From NCBI GenBank assembly GCA_903897145.1, contig CAIUAN010000048.1:1-64000 (forward strand): a stretch of DNA of 64,000 nt, read 5' to 3'. Below the pieces are notes generated by a model. That model was not told the origin of the DNA. It did no database searches and saw only the letters and a program-made list of their open reading frames with translations. This stretch comes from an uncultured Bacteroidia bacterium (GTDB lineage: Bacteria; Bacteroidota; Bacteroidia; Bacteroidales; Prolixibacteraceae). The position numbers were made by a program, and so were the translations under genes. This document shows positions 44,045 through 52,731 of the stretch, piece after piece (within the stretch, counting starts at the first letter, position 1; every line of letters begins with the position of its first letter).

Positions 44045-44467
44045 TTACCGAGGGGCAATAAGACTTTCGATACCAAGTCGGTAGGAGTCAAGACCGAAGC
44101 CCATAATGCTCCCTTTGCATACTGGTCCGATCATTGATTCATGTCTGAAATTTTCTCGAGTTAAGATATTTGATATATGAACCTCCACTACTGGTGTAGT
44201 TACTGCAGAAATAGCATCCCGAATTGCGACAGAAGTGTGCGTATATGCTCCAGCATTTAAAATAATTCCATCCGCAGAGAAACCTACCTCATGAATAAAA
44301 TTAATTAGTTCACCTTCAATATTAGACTGAAAATACTCAAACTCAAGCGCCGGATAGAGCGCTGGGAGGGTTTTAAAGTAGTCTGTAAATGAGCTACTTC
44401 CATAGATGCTCTTCTCCCTTGTTCCAAGGAGATTTAGGTTGGGGCCATTGATAATTATAATTCTCAT
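44045..44467 (-). CDS. aroQ: Type II 3-dehydroquinate dehydratase
   Basis: This 140-residue protein is a typical type II dehydroquinase. It has NGPNLNLLGTREKSIYG at the N-terminus with the catalytic Tyr in the lid loop, NAGAYTHTSVAIRDAI (about 75-90) and VEVHISNILTRENFRHES (His of the active site). It converts 3-dehydroquinate to 3-dehydroshikimate in the shikimate pathway. No other aro genes are adjacent. It starts the aroQ-pyk unit and is divergent from xerD with 131 bases between them. Confidence 0.95.
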   Translation of the reverse strand: MRIIIINGPNLNLLGTREKSIYGSSSFTDYFKTLPALYPALEFEYFQSNIEGELINFIHEVGFSADGIILNAGAYTHTSVAIRDAISAVTTPVVEVHISNILTRENFRHESMIGPVCKGSIMGFGLDSYRLGIESLIAPR

Positions 44468-44598
44468 TAACCTAAAAAATTTACGTATATTTAATAAAGT
44501 GCAATGTGCAAAAAAATTGCGACAACTTTTTACGTTTAAAATTGTTAAACAAAATATAACATAAAATTGTTAAAGGTAAATGCGAAATAATCCATCAA

Positions 44599-45498
44599 AT
44601 GAACTGGACAGAGAGTAAACAAGGGTATGAAATATATCTACGAATAGAGAAGTCATTGTCTCCAAATTCCGTTAGTGCGTATACGAATGATATCCACAAA
44701 CTAATCACTTTTTTAGAAGAGTTTTTTCCAGAGCTAACACCACAAACATTGAAGTTGGCTCAGCTTCGGAAGTTTTTGATTTGGATGAACGAGCGAGAAA
44801 TTAGTCCCCGAACACAAGCAAGAACGATTTCTGGGATTAAATCTTTTTATAAATTTTTATTAATCGAGGAGATTGTAGAAAATGATCCGACGACACTTCT
44901 TGAGTCACCTCGAATAGGTCGCAAGTTGCCTGAAGTTTTAAACGATGCAGAGATCGATCAGCTTATAGGGGCTGTTGATTTAGGCAAAGCGGAAGGTTTG
45001 AGAAACAAAGCCATTCTTGAAACACTTTACAGCTGTGGATTGAGAGTTTCTGAGCTATGTGATCTTAAGATATCTAACCTTCATTTCGAGCAAGAGTTTC
45101 TGAAAATTTCAGGAAAAGGTGAGCGTGAAAGACTCGTTCCAATCAGTAAGAAGGCAATCGATGAGATCAAGAAATACCTTCTTCAGTCGCGGAAAAAACA
45201 ATATATTGAAAAAGGCTCAGAGAATATCGTGTTTCTAAATCGAAGAGGCAAAAAGCTAAGTAGAGTGATGATTTTCTCCATCATTAAAACTTTGGCTGAT
45301 AAAATTCATCTTAAGAAAGCGATCAGTCCTCACACATTTAGGCATTCATTTGCTTCCGCTCTGGTGCAAGGTGGCGCTGACTTAAGAACAGTTCAAGAGA
45401 TGCTCGGTCACGAATCGATTCTAACTACCGAGATTTACGCTCATCTTGACAAAGAGTATCTTAAAGACACGGTGAATAATTACCACCCTAGGTCATAG
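44599..45498 (+). CDS. xerD: Tyrosine recombinase XerD
   Basis: A 299-residue Xer recombinase of normal length. There is an N-terminal SAM-like core-binding domain (about 1-90) and a catalytic domain with the complete set: Arg in CGLRVSELCDL, Lys in ISGKGERERLVP, HTFRHSFAS (His and Arg), LGHESILTTEIYAHLD (His and nucleophilic Tyr). XerCD resolves chromosome dimers at dif, activated by FtsK, encoded upstream. It stands divergent to aroQ as in many Bacteroidota, which supports the housekeeping role rather than an integrase. No dif-like site was recognised in the window. Confidence 0.92.
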   Translation: MNWTESKQGYEIYLRIEKSLSPNSVSAYTNDIHKLITFLEEFFPELTPQTLKLAQLRKFLIWMNEREISPRTQARTISGIKSFYKFLLIEEIVENDPTTLLESPRIGRKLPEVLNDAEIDQLIGAVDLGKAEGLRNKAILETLYSCGLRVSELCDLKISNLHFEQEFLKISGKGERERLVPISKKAIDEIKKYLLQSRKKQYIEKGSENIVFLNRRGKKLSRVMIFSIIKTLADKIHLKKAISPHTFRHSFASALVQGGADLRTVQEMLGHESILTTEIYAHLDKEYLKDTVNNYHPRS

Positions 45499-46125
45499 GT
45501 TATTTTGCTTTCCTAATTTTTTATGGGATCTATCATCATGGTTGATCGGAATCTTTGCGAATAGCTGATTTCTATCAACCTTGTATTCATTTTAAGGACT
45601 CCTCTAAGCTGCTTCTTTCTGGTGATATCCTTTGGAGGATGTTAAGTTATGGTTAATAAATAGTGAGAAGTTCGCTTTTAAAGTTAAAATTAGTAACTTT
45701 AGGGTAGATATTATAAATATCACATTGCGATTAAGTTCCGGAATTCATCAGTCGATCGGGGGAAAGAATTTAACGAAAACTTTAGAATACAAGATTTTCT
45801 CTAAACGATCTTTTCTAGCAGGTTGGTTATTATGCTTACCTAGTTTTCCAAATCGAAAATTCAAAAGCCTTCACAGATCTTCTTACTTTAAATTCTTTTT
45901 TCATCGCTTGATTGAGATCGTTGTGATCTTTGGTGTAAAGGTTTTCTAAGACCAAAAATCAGTCAAAAAACCTGTCGGTATTTAATCTTATGGTAGAAAA
46001 TACTAAAAAGAGGGCTCTTTTATATTTAGACCTCCTTACATCGCAAAATAATGAGAACCCTATCAATTGAAATTCTTTAACAAGTTGACCGAAGTCTTTG
46101 TCAATATTTACTAGACATTTTTACT
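45499..46125. other. Gene-poor stretch without supportable coding sequence
   Basis: About 630 bases separate xerD from the promoter of the aminotransferase gene. The longest plus-strand open frame (from 45632) starts in the middle of AT-rich DNA and encodes a low-complexity Phe/Ile/Lys-rich sequence without any recognisable motif. The minus strand holds only short frames, one near 45850-45960 ending SIWKTR and one ending KFFPPID. Neither was recognised. It may be decayed coding DNA or simply a long spacer; no clear terminator, repeat or RNA gene was found. Confidence 0.5.
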
Positions 46126-46133
46126 TAACTTTG
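46126..46133 (+). promoter_or_regulatory. Predicted -7 element for the aminotransferase gene
   Basis: TAACTTTG matches TAnnTTTG. A TTTG lies at 46097-46100, 25 bases upstream, slightly wide for the -33 box. It gives a leader of about 30 nt before the ATG at 46172. Confidence 0.45.
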
Positions 46134-46171
46134 TGGCTAAGTAAAAACCAAATAAATCAATATCGACCTTC

Positions 46172-47467
46172 ATGGATAAGCAAGCAATAGATCTAAACGA
46201 GACCATTCAGAAGCTGAATTCAAATGTTCTTGATGTATTAAGTGATAGAGGGAAAAATATATTTTTCCCAAAACTGGGTATTTTATCACAATCTGCCCAA
46301 GCAAAGGGAAAACAAATAAATGCAACAATTGGAGAGGCCATTGAAGATGATGGTTCATCGATGCACCTTTCCGAATTTGACAAATTAATAAATCTGCCTC
46401 TTGGCTCTGTGTATCCATACGCTCCAAGTTTTGGTAAGAAAGAGCTAAGAGATTATTGGAGAGACTCGATCTACAAAAAGAATCCTTCGCTAGGTGACGC
46501 TCCGATAAGTATTCCAATTGTTACCAGTGGACTAACGCATGGTATCAGTATCTCCAGTTACATGTTTGTGGATGAAGGTGATACGGTTGTTATTCCGGAT
46601 CTTTTTTGGGAGAACTACTCCTTAATCTTTGAGAATGCTTACAAAGGAAAGATTGTGACCTTCCCCTTATTTAAAGATGGTGGATTTAATATCGAAGGGT
46701 TTACAAAAACGTTAGATGGAATCTCCAGTAAAATTGTGTTGCTGCTGAATTTTCCTAATAATCCCACTGGTTATACTCCGCTTGCATCAGAGATCGCGCC
46801 AATTGTGAATGCAATTAAAAAACAATCGGATCAGGGTAAGCATGTTGTTGCAATTATTGATGATGCTTACTTTGGATTGGTCTATGAGAAAAATGTCTAT
46901 ACTGAATCTATCTTCAATCAGCTTTCAAAACTTGACGAAAAAGTGCTAGCTGTGAAACTTGATGGTCCGACAAAAGAGGATTATGTATGGGGATTTAGGG
47001 TTGGTTTTATCACCTATGGCATCAAAGCTGGTACTCCTGAACTTTACGAAGCATTAGAGAATAAGACCGCTGGAGCCGTAAGGGGAAACATATCTAATGT
47101 GAGTCATCTTTCACAATCACTTCTCTATAACGCTTATTTCTCTGAGCAATATGAATCCGATAAAAAAGAGAAATATGCAACCTTAAATGCGCGATATGGC
47201 GCGATTGTTAAGGCTCTTGCTGACAAGAAATTTGAAAAGTATTTCAAACCTGTTCCGTTTAATTCTGGATACTTTATGTGCATTGAGCTAAATAGCTCTC
47301 TCAATGCAGAGTCAATCCGTAAAATTCTACTGGACAACTATAGCACTGGAGTTATTGTATTTGGCAATTTAATTCGCTTAGCCTTTTCTGCAGTGCCTGA
47401 ATCAAAAATCCCCGCCTTGTTAGAGAATATCTACTTGGCCTGCGAGGAGTTTGCAGGTCAGAGCTGA
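46172..47467 (+). CDS. PLP-dependent class I/II aminotransferase
   Basis: A 431-residue fold-type I aminotransferase. PLP-site elements are visible: VTSGLTHGISISSYMFV (phosphate-binding region), NFPNNPTGYTPL (Asn/Pro), IIDDAYFGLVYEK (Asp pairing with the pyridine nitrogen), GPTKEDYVWGFRVGFI with the probable Schiff-base Lys, and NLIRLAFSAVPE with the substrate-carboxylate Arg. The N-terminus is longer than in aspartate aminotransferases, and the GPTKEDYVWGFR Lys context differs from the usual SxSKxxxxxGxR. The amino-acid substrate cannot be assigned. It is a separate unit with its own -7 element, upstream of pckG by 60 bases. Confidence 0.87.
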   Translation: MDKQAIDLNETIQKLNSNVLDVLSDRGKNIFFPKLGILSQSAQAKGKQINATIGEAIEDDGSSMHLSEFDKLINLPLGSVYPYAPSFGKKELRDYWRDSIYKKNPSLGDAPISIPIVTSGLTHGISISSYMFVDEGDTVVIPDLFWENYSLIFENAYKGKIVTFPLFKDGGFNIEGFTKTLDGISSKIVLLLNFPNNPTGYTPLASEIAPIVNAIKKQSDQGKHVVAIIDDAYFGLVYEKNVYTESIFNQLSKLDEKVLAVKLDGPTKEDYVWGFRVGFITYGIKAGTPELYEALENKTAGAVRGNISNVSHLSQSLLYNAYFSEQYESDKKEKYATLNARYGAIVKALADKKFEKYFKPVPFNSGYFMCIELNSSLNAESIRKILLDNYSTGVIVFGNLIRLAFSAVPESKIPALLENIYLACEEFAGQS

Positions 47468-47527
47468 CACTGACATTTCAACGAGCTATTTTTTAGGATT
47501 ATTCATCATTTTATAAATTATAAATAT

Positions 47528-49315
47528 ATGAGCAGGAATAAAAAATTAGTAAGTTGGGTAAATGAGTGGTCTGAACTTTGTCAACCTGACAACGTATATT
47601 GGTGCAATGGATCTGAAGAGGAAAATACACGTCTCCTAAATGAGATGGTAGCTTCAGGCATGGCAGTCAAACTAGACGAGAAAAAACGTACTGGGAGTTA
47701 TTATTTCCGTTCTGACCCAAGTGACGTTGCTCGGGTCGAAAATCGAACTTACATCTGTTCTGTAAAAGAAGAAGATGCTGGTCCAACCAATAACTGGGCC
47801 GATCCTGTTGCGATGCATTCTACCTTAAGAGCTTTGTATAAAGGGAGCATGAGAGGGCGCACGATGTATGTGATTCCATTTAGTATGGGCCCATTAGGCT
47901 CTAACATTGCTCACATTGGTGTTGAACTGACTGATTCTCCTTATGTGGTTGTGAACATGAAGGTTATGACCAGGATGGGGCAGGCTGTGCTCGATATTCT
48001 GGGTAATGGTGATTTTGTTCCTTGCGTTCACTCGGTGGGTGCTCCTTTAGAGCCTGGACAAAAAGATTCAAAATGGCCTTGTGCCCCAATCGAAAAGAAA
48101 TATATTGCTCATTTCCCAGAGACCCATGAGATTTTATCCTATGGTAGCGGCTATGGAGGAAACGCCTTACTTGGCAAGAAATGCTTTGCCCTTCGTATCG
48201 CCACGGTAATGGCCAAGAAACAAGGTTGGCTTGCAGAACATATGCTTGTGATGGGGATCACGAGTCCGCAAGGGGTTAAAAAATATATTGCAGCAGCTTT
48301 CCCAAGTGCCTGTGGCAAAACAAACCTGGCCATGCTTGTTCCAAGTATTCCAGGGTGGAAAGTAGAAACAGTAGGAGATGATATTGCTTGGATGAAATTT
48401 GGATCCGATGGTCGCCTTTATGCGATTAATCCAGAGGCTGGATTTTTTGGCGTTGCTCCTTTCACCTCTATGGATACCAACCCCAATGCAATGCTTTCTG
48501 CGCGGGCAAACACCATGTTTACCAATACCGGATTAACCCCCGATGGTGATGTTTGGTGGGAAGGGATTGGCTACGATGCCCCTGCTGGGACAATAACCTG
48601 GACAGGAGAGCTCTATGATGCCCAAAGTGGAAAGCCAGCAGCTCAGCCAAATGCCCGGTTTAGTGCCCCAGCATCACAATGCCCATCGATTGATAAAGAT
48701 TGGGAAAATCCGGTGGGAGTTCCAATCTCGGCAATCCTTTTTGGAGGTCGCCGTCCTAGCACGGTGCCATTGGTTTACCAATCCTTTGATTGGAATCATG
48801 GCGTATTTATTGGATCTATCGTTGGCTCAGAAGTTACGGCAGCTGCGACCGGCCTAAAAGCAGGTGTTCGTCGTGATCCATTTGCAATGTTGCCATTCTG
48901 CGGATATAATATGGGCGATTATTTTGGCCATTGGGTGAAAATTGGTGTCTCAGCTCCGGATCAATCCAAATTGCCAAAAATCTTTAATGTAAACTGGTTC
49001 CGTAAGAGTGCTGAAGGAAAATTCTTATGGCCAGGATATGGGGATAATATTCGAGTTCTACAATGGATTTTTGAGCGCGTTGAGGGTAAGGCTGAAGCAG
49101 ATGAAACGCCTATCGGCTATGTACCAAAGCCAGGCTCGATAAATACAACCGGATTAAACGGATTTGCAGCAAATATGGCTGAGCTATTAAGTGTTGATCA
49201 TGATCAATGGAAGCATGAACTTGATCTGGTTCGAGAACAATATGCAAACTTTGGATCAACACTTCCAAAAGAATTAGCAAGACAAATTGTTGCAATTGAA
49301 GCACGTTTAAACTAG
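47528..49315 (+). CDS. pckG: Phosphoenolpyruvate carboxykinase, GTP-type
   Basis: The 595-residue protein belongs to the GTP-dependent PEPCK family, shown by length and by the P-loop [13 protein letters not shown] near residue 260, which carries the hyper-reactive Cys of that family. Other support comes from [20 protein letters not shown], the [10 protein letters not shown] segment and [21 protein letters not shown]. It interconverts oxaloacetate and PEP with GTP/GDP. Many gut Bacteroides instead use the unrelated ATP-type enzyme (from general knowledge). The ATG at 47528 follows an AT-rich leader, and a good terminator lies 22 bases after the stop. Confidence 0.95.
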   Translation: MSRNKKLVSWVNEWSELCQPDNVYWCNGSEEENTRLLNEMVASGMAVKLDEKKRTGSYYFRSDPSDVARVENRTYICSVKEEDAGPTNNWADPVAMHSTLRALYKGSMRGRTMYVIPFSMGPLGSNIAHIGVELTDSPYVVVNMKVMTRMGQAVLDILGNGDFVPCVHSVGAPLEPGQKDSKWPCAPIEKKYIAHFPETHEILSYGSGYGGNALLGKKCFALRIATVMAKKQGWLAEHMLVMGITSPQGVKKYIAAAFPSACGKTNLAMLVPSIPGWKVETVGDDIAWMKFGSDGRLYAINPEAGFFGVAPFTSMDTNPNAMLSARANTMFTNTGLTPDGDVWWEGIGYDAPAGTITWTGELYDAQSGKPAAQPNARFSAPASQCPSIDKDWENPVGVPISAILFGGRRPSTVPLVYQSFDWNHGVFIGSIVGSEVTAAATGLKAGVRRDPFAMLPFCGYNMGDYFGHWVKIGVSAPDQSKLPKIFNVNWFRKSAEGKFLWPGYGDNIRVLQWIFERVEGKAEADETPIGYVPKPGSINTTGLNGFAANMAELLSVDHDQWKHELDLVREQYANFGSTLPKELARQIVAIEARLN

Positions 49316-49336
49316 TTAGCTAGAATTTTAAAGTGT

Positions 49337-49367
49337 AAAAACGCCTTCTCAATAGGGCGTTTTTTTT
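49337..49367 (+). terminator. Terminator after pckG
   Basis: AAAAACGCC (49337-49345) pairs with GGCGTTTTT (49356-49364) around a 10-nt loop and runs into a stretch of eight or more Ts, a typical rho-independent terminator. Confidence 0.88.
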
Positions 49368-49431
49368 GCGCATGTGTATTTCCAAGACGTTAAATTCTTT
49401 TAAATATTCAGATGATGAAAATTGATTTCAT

Positions 49432-49439
49432 TAATTTTG
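49432..49439 (+). promoter_or_regulatory. Predicted -7 element for the LTA-synthase-like gene
   Basis: TAATTTTG is an exact TAnnTTTG match. It places the transcript start near 49446, only about 7 bases before the ATG at 49453. The second in-frame ATG at 49492 (MVENKGIQFF) would have a more normal leader and may be the real start. Confidence 0.4.
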
Positions 49440-49452
49440 CTAACTTTATTGA

Positions 49453-51456
49453 ATGTTTTCTAATGAACCTAGACAATACGCTAAGATTTCAATGGTCGAG
49501 AACAAGGGGATACAATTTTTTAATTTTTTAAAGTCGAAACGATTAATCAGCGAATATCTGGTGCTGATCTACCGTTTTTCGATCGTCATGCTGCTCTATT
49601 CAATCGGTCGAATTCTCTTTTTCTGTTTTAATCGTTCTCTTTTCGAACATGTTGACTTCTCCTCTTTCCTTCGAATTATGCGAGGCGGGTTTATGTTTGA
49701 TACAAGTGCAGTATTGTATCTTAACGCGCTGTATTTCATGCTTTTCCTCTTCCCTTTTTCCTTTAAGTTCACCCCTAGCTATCAGCGATTTATTAAATGG
49801 GTGTTTATGACCATCAATGGTCTTGGGCTCGCTTTTAATTACATCGATATTATCTATTATCCCTTTATATTAAAAAGAACTACGGCAAGTGCATTTGCTA
49901 TTGTGAGCAATGATGCGGGTAATTATAAGTTGATCATTCGCTTTTTTTATGACTTCTGGTATATAGCCTTCATTTGGTTAGCTACCCTCTGGGTGCTAAA
50001 TAAGATGTATAGCCTATTTGAGATCAAGCCGGTGCACTCACCTAAAAGTTTGCATTATCGACTAATCTCGATTGTCGCTTTGATAGTTGTCTCCGCCATG
50101 AGTGTAGTTGGGATGCGTGGGGGATATATGCCCAGTACTCGTCCAATAAGCATGAATAATGCAGGGAAATATGTGAATTCTACGGAGGAGATGTCGTTGG
50201 TGCAAAATACCCCATTCTGTATTATTAGAACTTTTGGCAAGAAGGCTTTTGAGACCAGAAATTATTTTAAATCGGAAGACGAATTAAATCGTATTTATAC
50301 CCCATTTCGGGTTCCCAACCCAACAGGTGATTTAAAACATGATAATGTTGTTGTAATAATCTTAGAGAGCTTTAGTCGCGAATTTGTTGGAAGCTTAAAT
50401 AAGGATCTTAATAAGGGTCAATATAAGGGATATACCCCTTTTATTGATTCGCTAATGACTAAAAGCTTGGTCTTTACCAATGCTTTTGCCAACGGCCGCA
50501 AGTCTATTGATGCAATTCCTTCTGTTACAGCTAGTATACCCGCTTTGGTAGTTCCTTATGTCATCTCAGAGAGATCTGGAAATAAGATCAATAGTTTGGC
50601 AAGTATCCTCTCTAATGAAGGTTATCAGAGTGCCTTCTTTCATGGTGCCCCAAATGGTTCCATGGGCTTTGATGCTTTTGCTAAAATAGCAGGGTTTCAG
50701 AAATATTATGGCAAAGATGAATATGGGGATGACAATGGCTTTGATGGGGTATGGGGGATTTGGGATGAGCCATTTTTCCAATTTTTTGCGAAGGAGATGA
50801 ATCAGATGAAAGAGCCCTTTTTTACAACGATTTTCTCCGTCTCATCTCACCATCCATTTAAAGTTCCTGAACAATATAATGCTCAGTTTCCGGAAGAACA
50901 TATCCCCTTGCAGAAGTGTATTCGATATACCGATCTAGCTTTAAAAGAGTTCTTTAATAAAGCCTCAAAGATGCCTTGGTTTAAAAATACACTGTTTGTA
51001 ATTACCTCAGACCATTGCTCGGAGTCTGATTTTAAGGAATACAAAACTTCGGTGAATTATTTTGCCGCTCCGTTGCTATTTTTTAAAGGAGATGGAAGCT
51101 TGGTAGGTCGAGATAATTCTTTGGCCCAGCAAATAGATATTATGCCCACTATCTTAGGCTATCTTAATTATAAAAAGCCGTATATCGCATTTGGAAATAA
51201 TCTGCTAGATTCATTAGATAAACGTTTTGTTATCAATTATCTGGAAGATTCGTACCAATTGTTGACAGGTGACTTAGCCCTTTATTTTAACGAGAATAAA
51301 TTAACTGCCATATTTAACCGAAAATCAGATCCTTATTTGTTGCAAAATCTTTTAGGGCATATTGATATTTCAAAAGAGCAAGAGCTCTTTAAGGCAATAA
51401 TACAGCAATTCAATAACCGAATGGTTAAAAACAGATTGGTGCCAGAGGTTGACTAA
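49453..51456 (+). CDS. LTA-synthase-family membrane sulfatase/phosphotransferase
   Basis: A 667-residue protein with about five N-terminal membrane helices (up to residue 230) and a large periplasmic alkaline-phosphatase-superfamily domain. The latter has VVVIILESFSREFVG (metal-binding Glu), FANGRKSIDAIPSVTAS (candidate Ser nucleophile where LtaS has Thr), SSHHPFKVP and VITSDHCSESD (metal-binding Asp/His). In Gram-positives such enzymes polymerise glycerophosphate. Gram-negative relatives transfer phosphoglycerol or phosphoethanolamine to envelope glycans or lipids. The exact role in Bacteroidota is not established. The start is either 49453 or 49492. The next gene begins 45 bases on. Confidence 0.88.
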   Translation: MFSNEPRQYAKISMVENKGIQFFNFLKSKRLISEYLVLIYRFSIVMLLYSIGRILFFCFNRSLFEHVDFSSFLRIMRGGFMFDTSAVLYLNALYFMLFLFPFSFKFTPSYQRFIKWVFMTINGLGLAFNYIDIIYYPFILKRTTASAFAIVSNDAGNYKLIIRFFYDFWYIAFIWLATLWVLNKMYSLFEIKPVHSPKSLHYRLISIVALIVVSAMSVVGMRGGYMPSTRPISMNNAGKYVNSTEEMSLVQNTPFCIIRTFGKKAFETRNYFKSEDELNRIYTPFRVPNPTGDLKHDNVVVIILESFSREFVGSLNKDLNKGQYKGYTPFIDSLMTKSLVFTNAFANGRKSIDAIPSVTASIPALVVPYVISERSGNKINSLASILSNEGYQSAFFHGAPNGSMGFDAFAKIAGFQKYYGKDEYGDDNGFDGVWGIWDEPFFQFFAKEMNQMKEPFFTTIFSVSSHHPFKVPEQYNAQFPEEHIPLQKCIRYTDLALKEFFNKASKMPWFKNTLFVITSDHCSESDFKEYKTSVNYFAAPLLFFKGDGSLVGRDNSLAQQIDIMPTILGYLNYKKPYIAFGNNLLDSLDKRFVINYLEDSYQLLTGDLALYFNENKLTAIFNRKSDPYLLQNLLGHIDISKEQELFKAIIQQFNNRMVKNRLVPEVD

Positions 51457-51461
51457 TCCTA

Positions 51462-51469
51462 TACTTTTG
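51462..51469 (+). promoter_or_regulatory. Predicted -7 element for the QueD-like gene
   Basis: TACTTTTG matches TAnnTTTG, 32 bases before the ATG at 51502. It sits immediately after the stop of the LTA-synthase-like gene. The -33 region is weak (TTGG about 23 bases upstream). Confidence 0.4.
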
Positions 51470-51501
51470 AATTTTACAGGCCGAATAATAGATACTAAAC
51501 A

Positions 51502-52044
51502 ATGATTATCAGAAAAAAATTCCGATTCGAAGGAGCCCATATTGTCCGTAATTGCACCTCTCAGCGTTGTCGCGAGAATATCCATGGCCATTCGTATGAA
51601 GTTGAGGTCTTTTTAAAATCTGATCATTTGGATCAAGGCTTTATGGTCATGGACTTCGTGTTGTTTGGTTCTATAAGAGATTTTATTCAAAGTTTTGACC
51701 ATGCATTCTCTTTGTGGAATAAAGAGGATCAGGAAGTTAAGGCGTCTATCTATAAAATTAATGCTCGCGTGGCTGAGATTCCTGTGTCGCCATCGGCAGA
51801 AGGCTATGCTTTGTTGTTCTTCTTTGTCATACAGAAACTTATTGGAGAAATTAACTTTGTGAATGGTGAGAAGAATGTCCAACTCCATGCTGTCCGAGTC
51901 CATGAAACGCAGTCGGGTTATGCAGAAGCTTCTGAAGAAGATCTGTCACTTGTGAAATTCACAATGTCAGATATTCACCTCAATGAGGGTATTACGAAAG
52001 AGTGGAAAGAGAACTCGTGGTGGACAGCAATAGGGGGAATCTAA
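51502..52044 (+). CDS. queD: 6-carboxytetrahydropterin synthase (QueD)/PTPS-family enzyme
   Basis: The 180-residue protein has the PTPS zinc ligands (His in FEGAH near residue 13, and HGH in CRENIHGHSYEVEV). It also has the catalytic Cys of that CxxxxHGH motif, DHAFSLW, and the Glu in VRVHETQSGYAEAS. QueD makes 6-carboxytetrahydropterin in the queuosine/7-deazaguanine pathway. The protein is about 60 residues longer than typical QueD (about 120), with an insert around 75-125 (KASIYKINARVAEIP) and a longer C-terminus, as in many Bacteroidota homologues. queC, queE and queF are not in the neighbourhood, so a different pterin reaction is possible. Confidence 0.82.
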   Translation: MIIRKKFRFEGAHIVRNCTSQRCRENIHGHSYEVEVFLKSDHLDQGFMVMDFVLFGSIRDFIQSFDHAFSLWNKEDQEVKASIYKINARVAEIPVSPSAEGYALLFFFVIQKLIGEINFVNGEKNVQLHAVRVHETQSGYAEASEEDLSLVKFTMSDIHLNEGITKEWKENSWWTAIGGI

Positions 52045-52088
52045 AAGTTAAGAATCTATAAAATTTTCACGGCCTATCGAAAAACAAT

Positions 52089-52122
52089 TAATTTTGCACA
52101 GTTAACTACATTTTGTGCAAAA
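52089..52122 (+). promoter_or_regulatory. Promoter overlapping an inverted-repeat candidate operator of the TetR-family gene
   Basis: TAATTTTG (52089-52096) is a -7 element. It overlaps the left arm of a perfect inverted repeat: TTTTGCACA (52092-52100) and TGTGCAAAA (52114-52122), spaced by 13 bases that include GTTAAC. The 31-bp dyad lies 10 bases before the GTG start of a TetR-type regulator, the normal place for an autoregulatory operator. Confidence 0.55.
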
Positions 52123-52131
52123 AAAATAATT

Positions 52132-52710
52132 GTGAGAGATTCAACACGTCATGCTATCTTAAGTTTTGCTCGATTGGTTTATGCCCATCAAGGCCCAACA
52201 AATACGACCATGGAAGATGTCGCTAAAGCTTCTGGGCTTGGCCGTCGTACCATATATACCTATTTTAAATCGCGTGAAGAGCTTTATCATGAAGTGATTA
52301 AGAATGAGGTAGACTTAATCATTCAGTCATTTACTGCTGTGACAAGTCTCAAGATCTCTCCCGAGAAAAAGATCTCTAAATTTATGTTGGCGCATATGAA
52401 GGCGATCAAGAATTTGATTCGTAAAGATCGATTATTGCGCATGGAGTTCCTTAATAGAAGCGAAAAGATTGAGCATTTTCGGCAGGTTATTGATGTACAT
52501 GAAAAAGCTTGTCTTGCTTTGATCTTTCAAGAAGGAGCACAGACAGGTCTATTTAAATTAGCTGATTTTCAGGTTGCCGCAAATCTAGCTTTGATAACAC
52601 TTAAAGGTCTAGAGACCGATTTTATCTTAGACAACTTCGGTAAACCAAGTCTTGAGACCTTAACACTTTGGCAACAAATTTTACTTCGCGGCATTAAAGC
52701 CTCCAATTAA
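52132..52710 (+). CDS. TetR/AcrR-family transcriptional regulator
   Basis: A 192-residue regulator with an N-terminal helix-turn-helix typical of TetR (TTMEDVAKASGLGRRTIYTYFKSREELYHEVI, about residues 20-52) and an all-helical ligand domain after it. It starts with GTG at 52132; no ATG gives a complete HTH domain. A perfect inverted repeat overlapping its promoter suggests autorepression. The FabH-like gene follows after 21 bases in the same direction, so the two are likely co-transcribed and the regulator probably responds to a lipid or acyl-derived signal (inference; similar TetR-fabH pairs recur in Bacteroidota). Confidence 0.9.
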   Translation: MRDSTRHAILSFARLVYAHQGPTNTTMEDVAKASGLGRRTIYTYFKSREELYHEVIKNEVDLIIQSFTAVTSLKISPEKKISKFMLAHMKAIKNLIRKDRLLRMEFLNRSEKIEHFRQVIDVHEKACLALIFQEGAQTGLFKLADFQVAANLALITLKGLETDFILDNFGKPSLETLTLWQQILLRGIKASN

Positions 52711-52731
52711 TTTTACCCTGACATTTTTCCT

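Noticed and set aside
44599-45498. Integrase of a mobile element beside the tRNA-rich region
   Set aside because: Length, motifs and the aroQ/pyk neighbourhood fit housekeeping XerD; no attachment-site repeats or cargo genes are seen, and the only tRNA is 11 kb away.
45632-45949. 105-codon plus-strand open frame between xerD and the aminotransferase gene
   Set aside because: Phe/Ile/Lys-rich low-complexity translation without any motif or signal, in AT-rich DNA; most likely non-coding.
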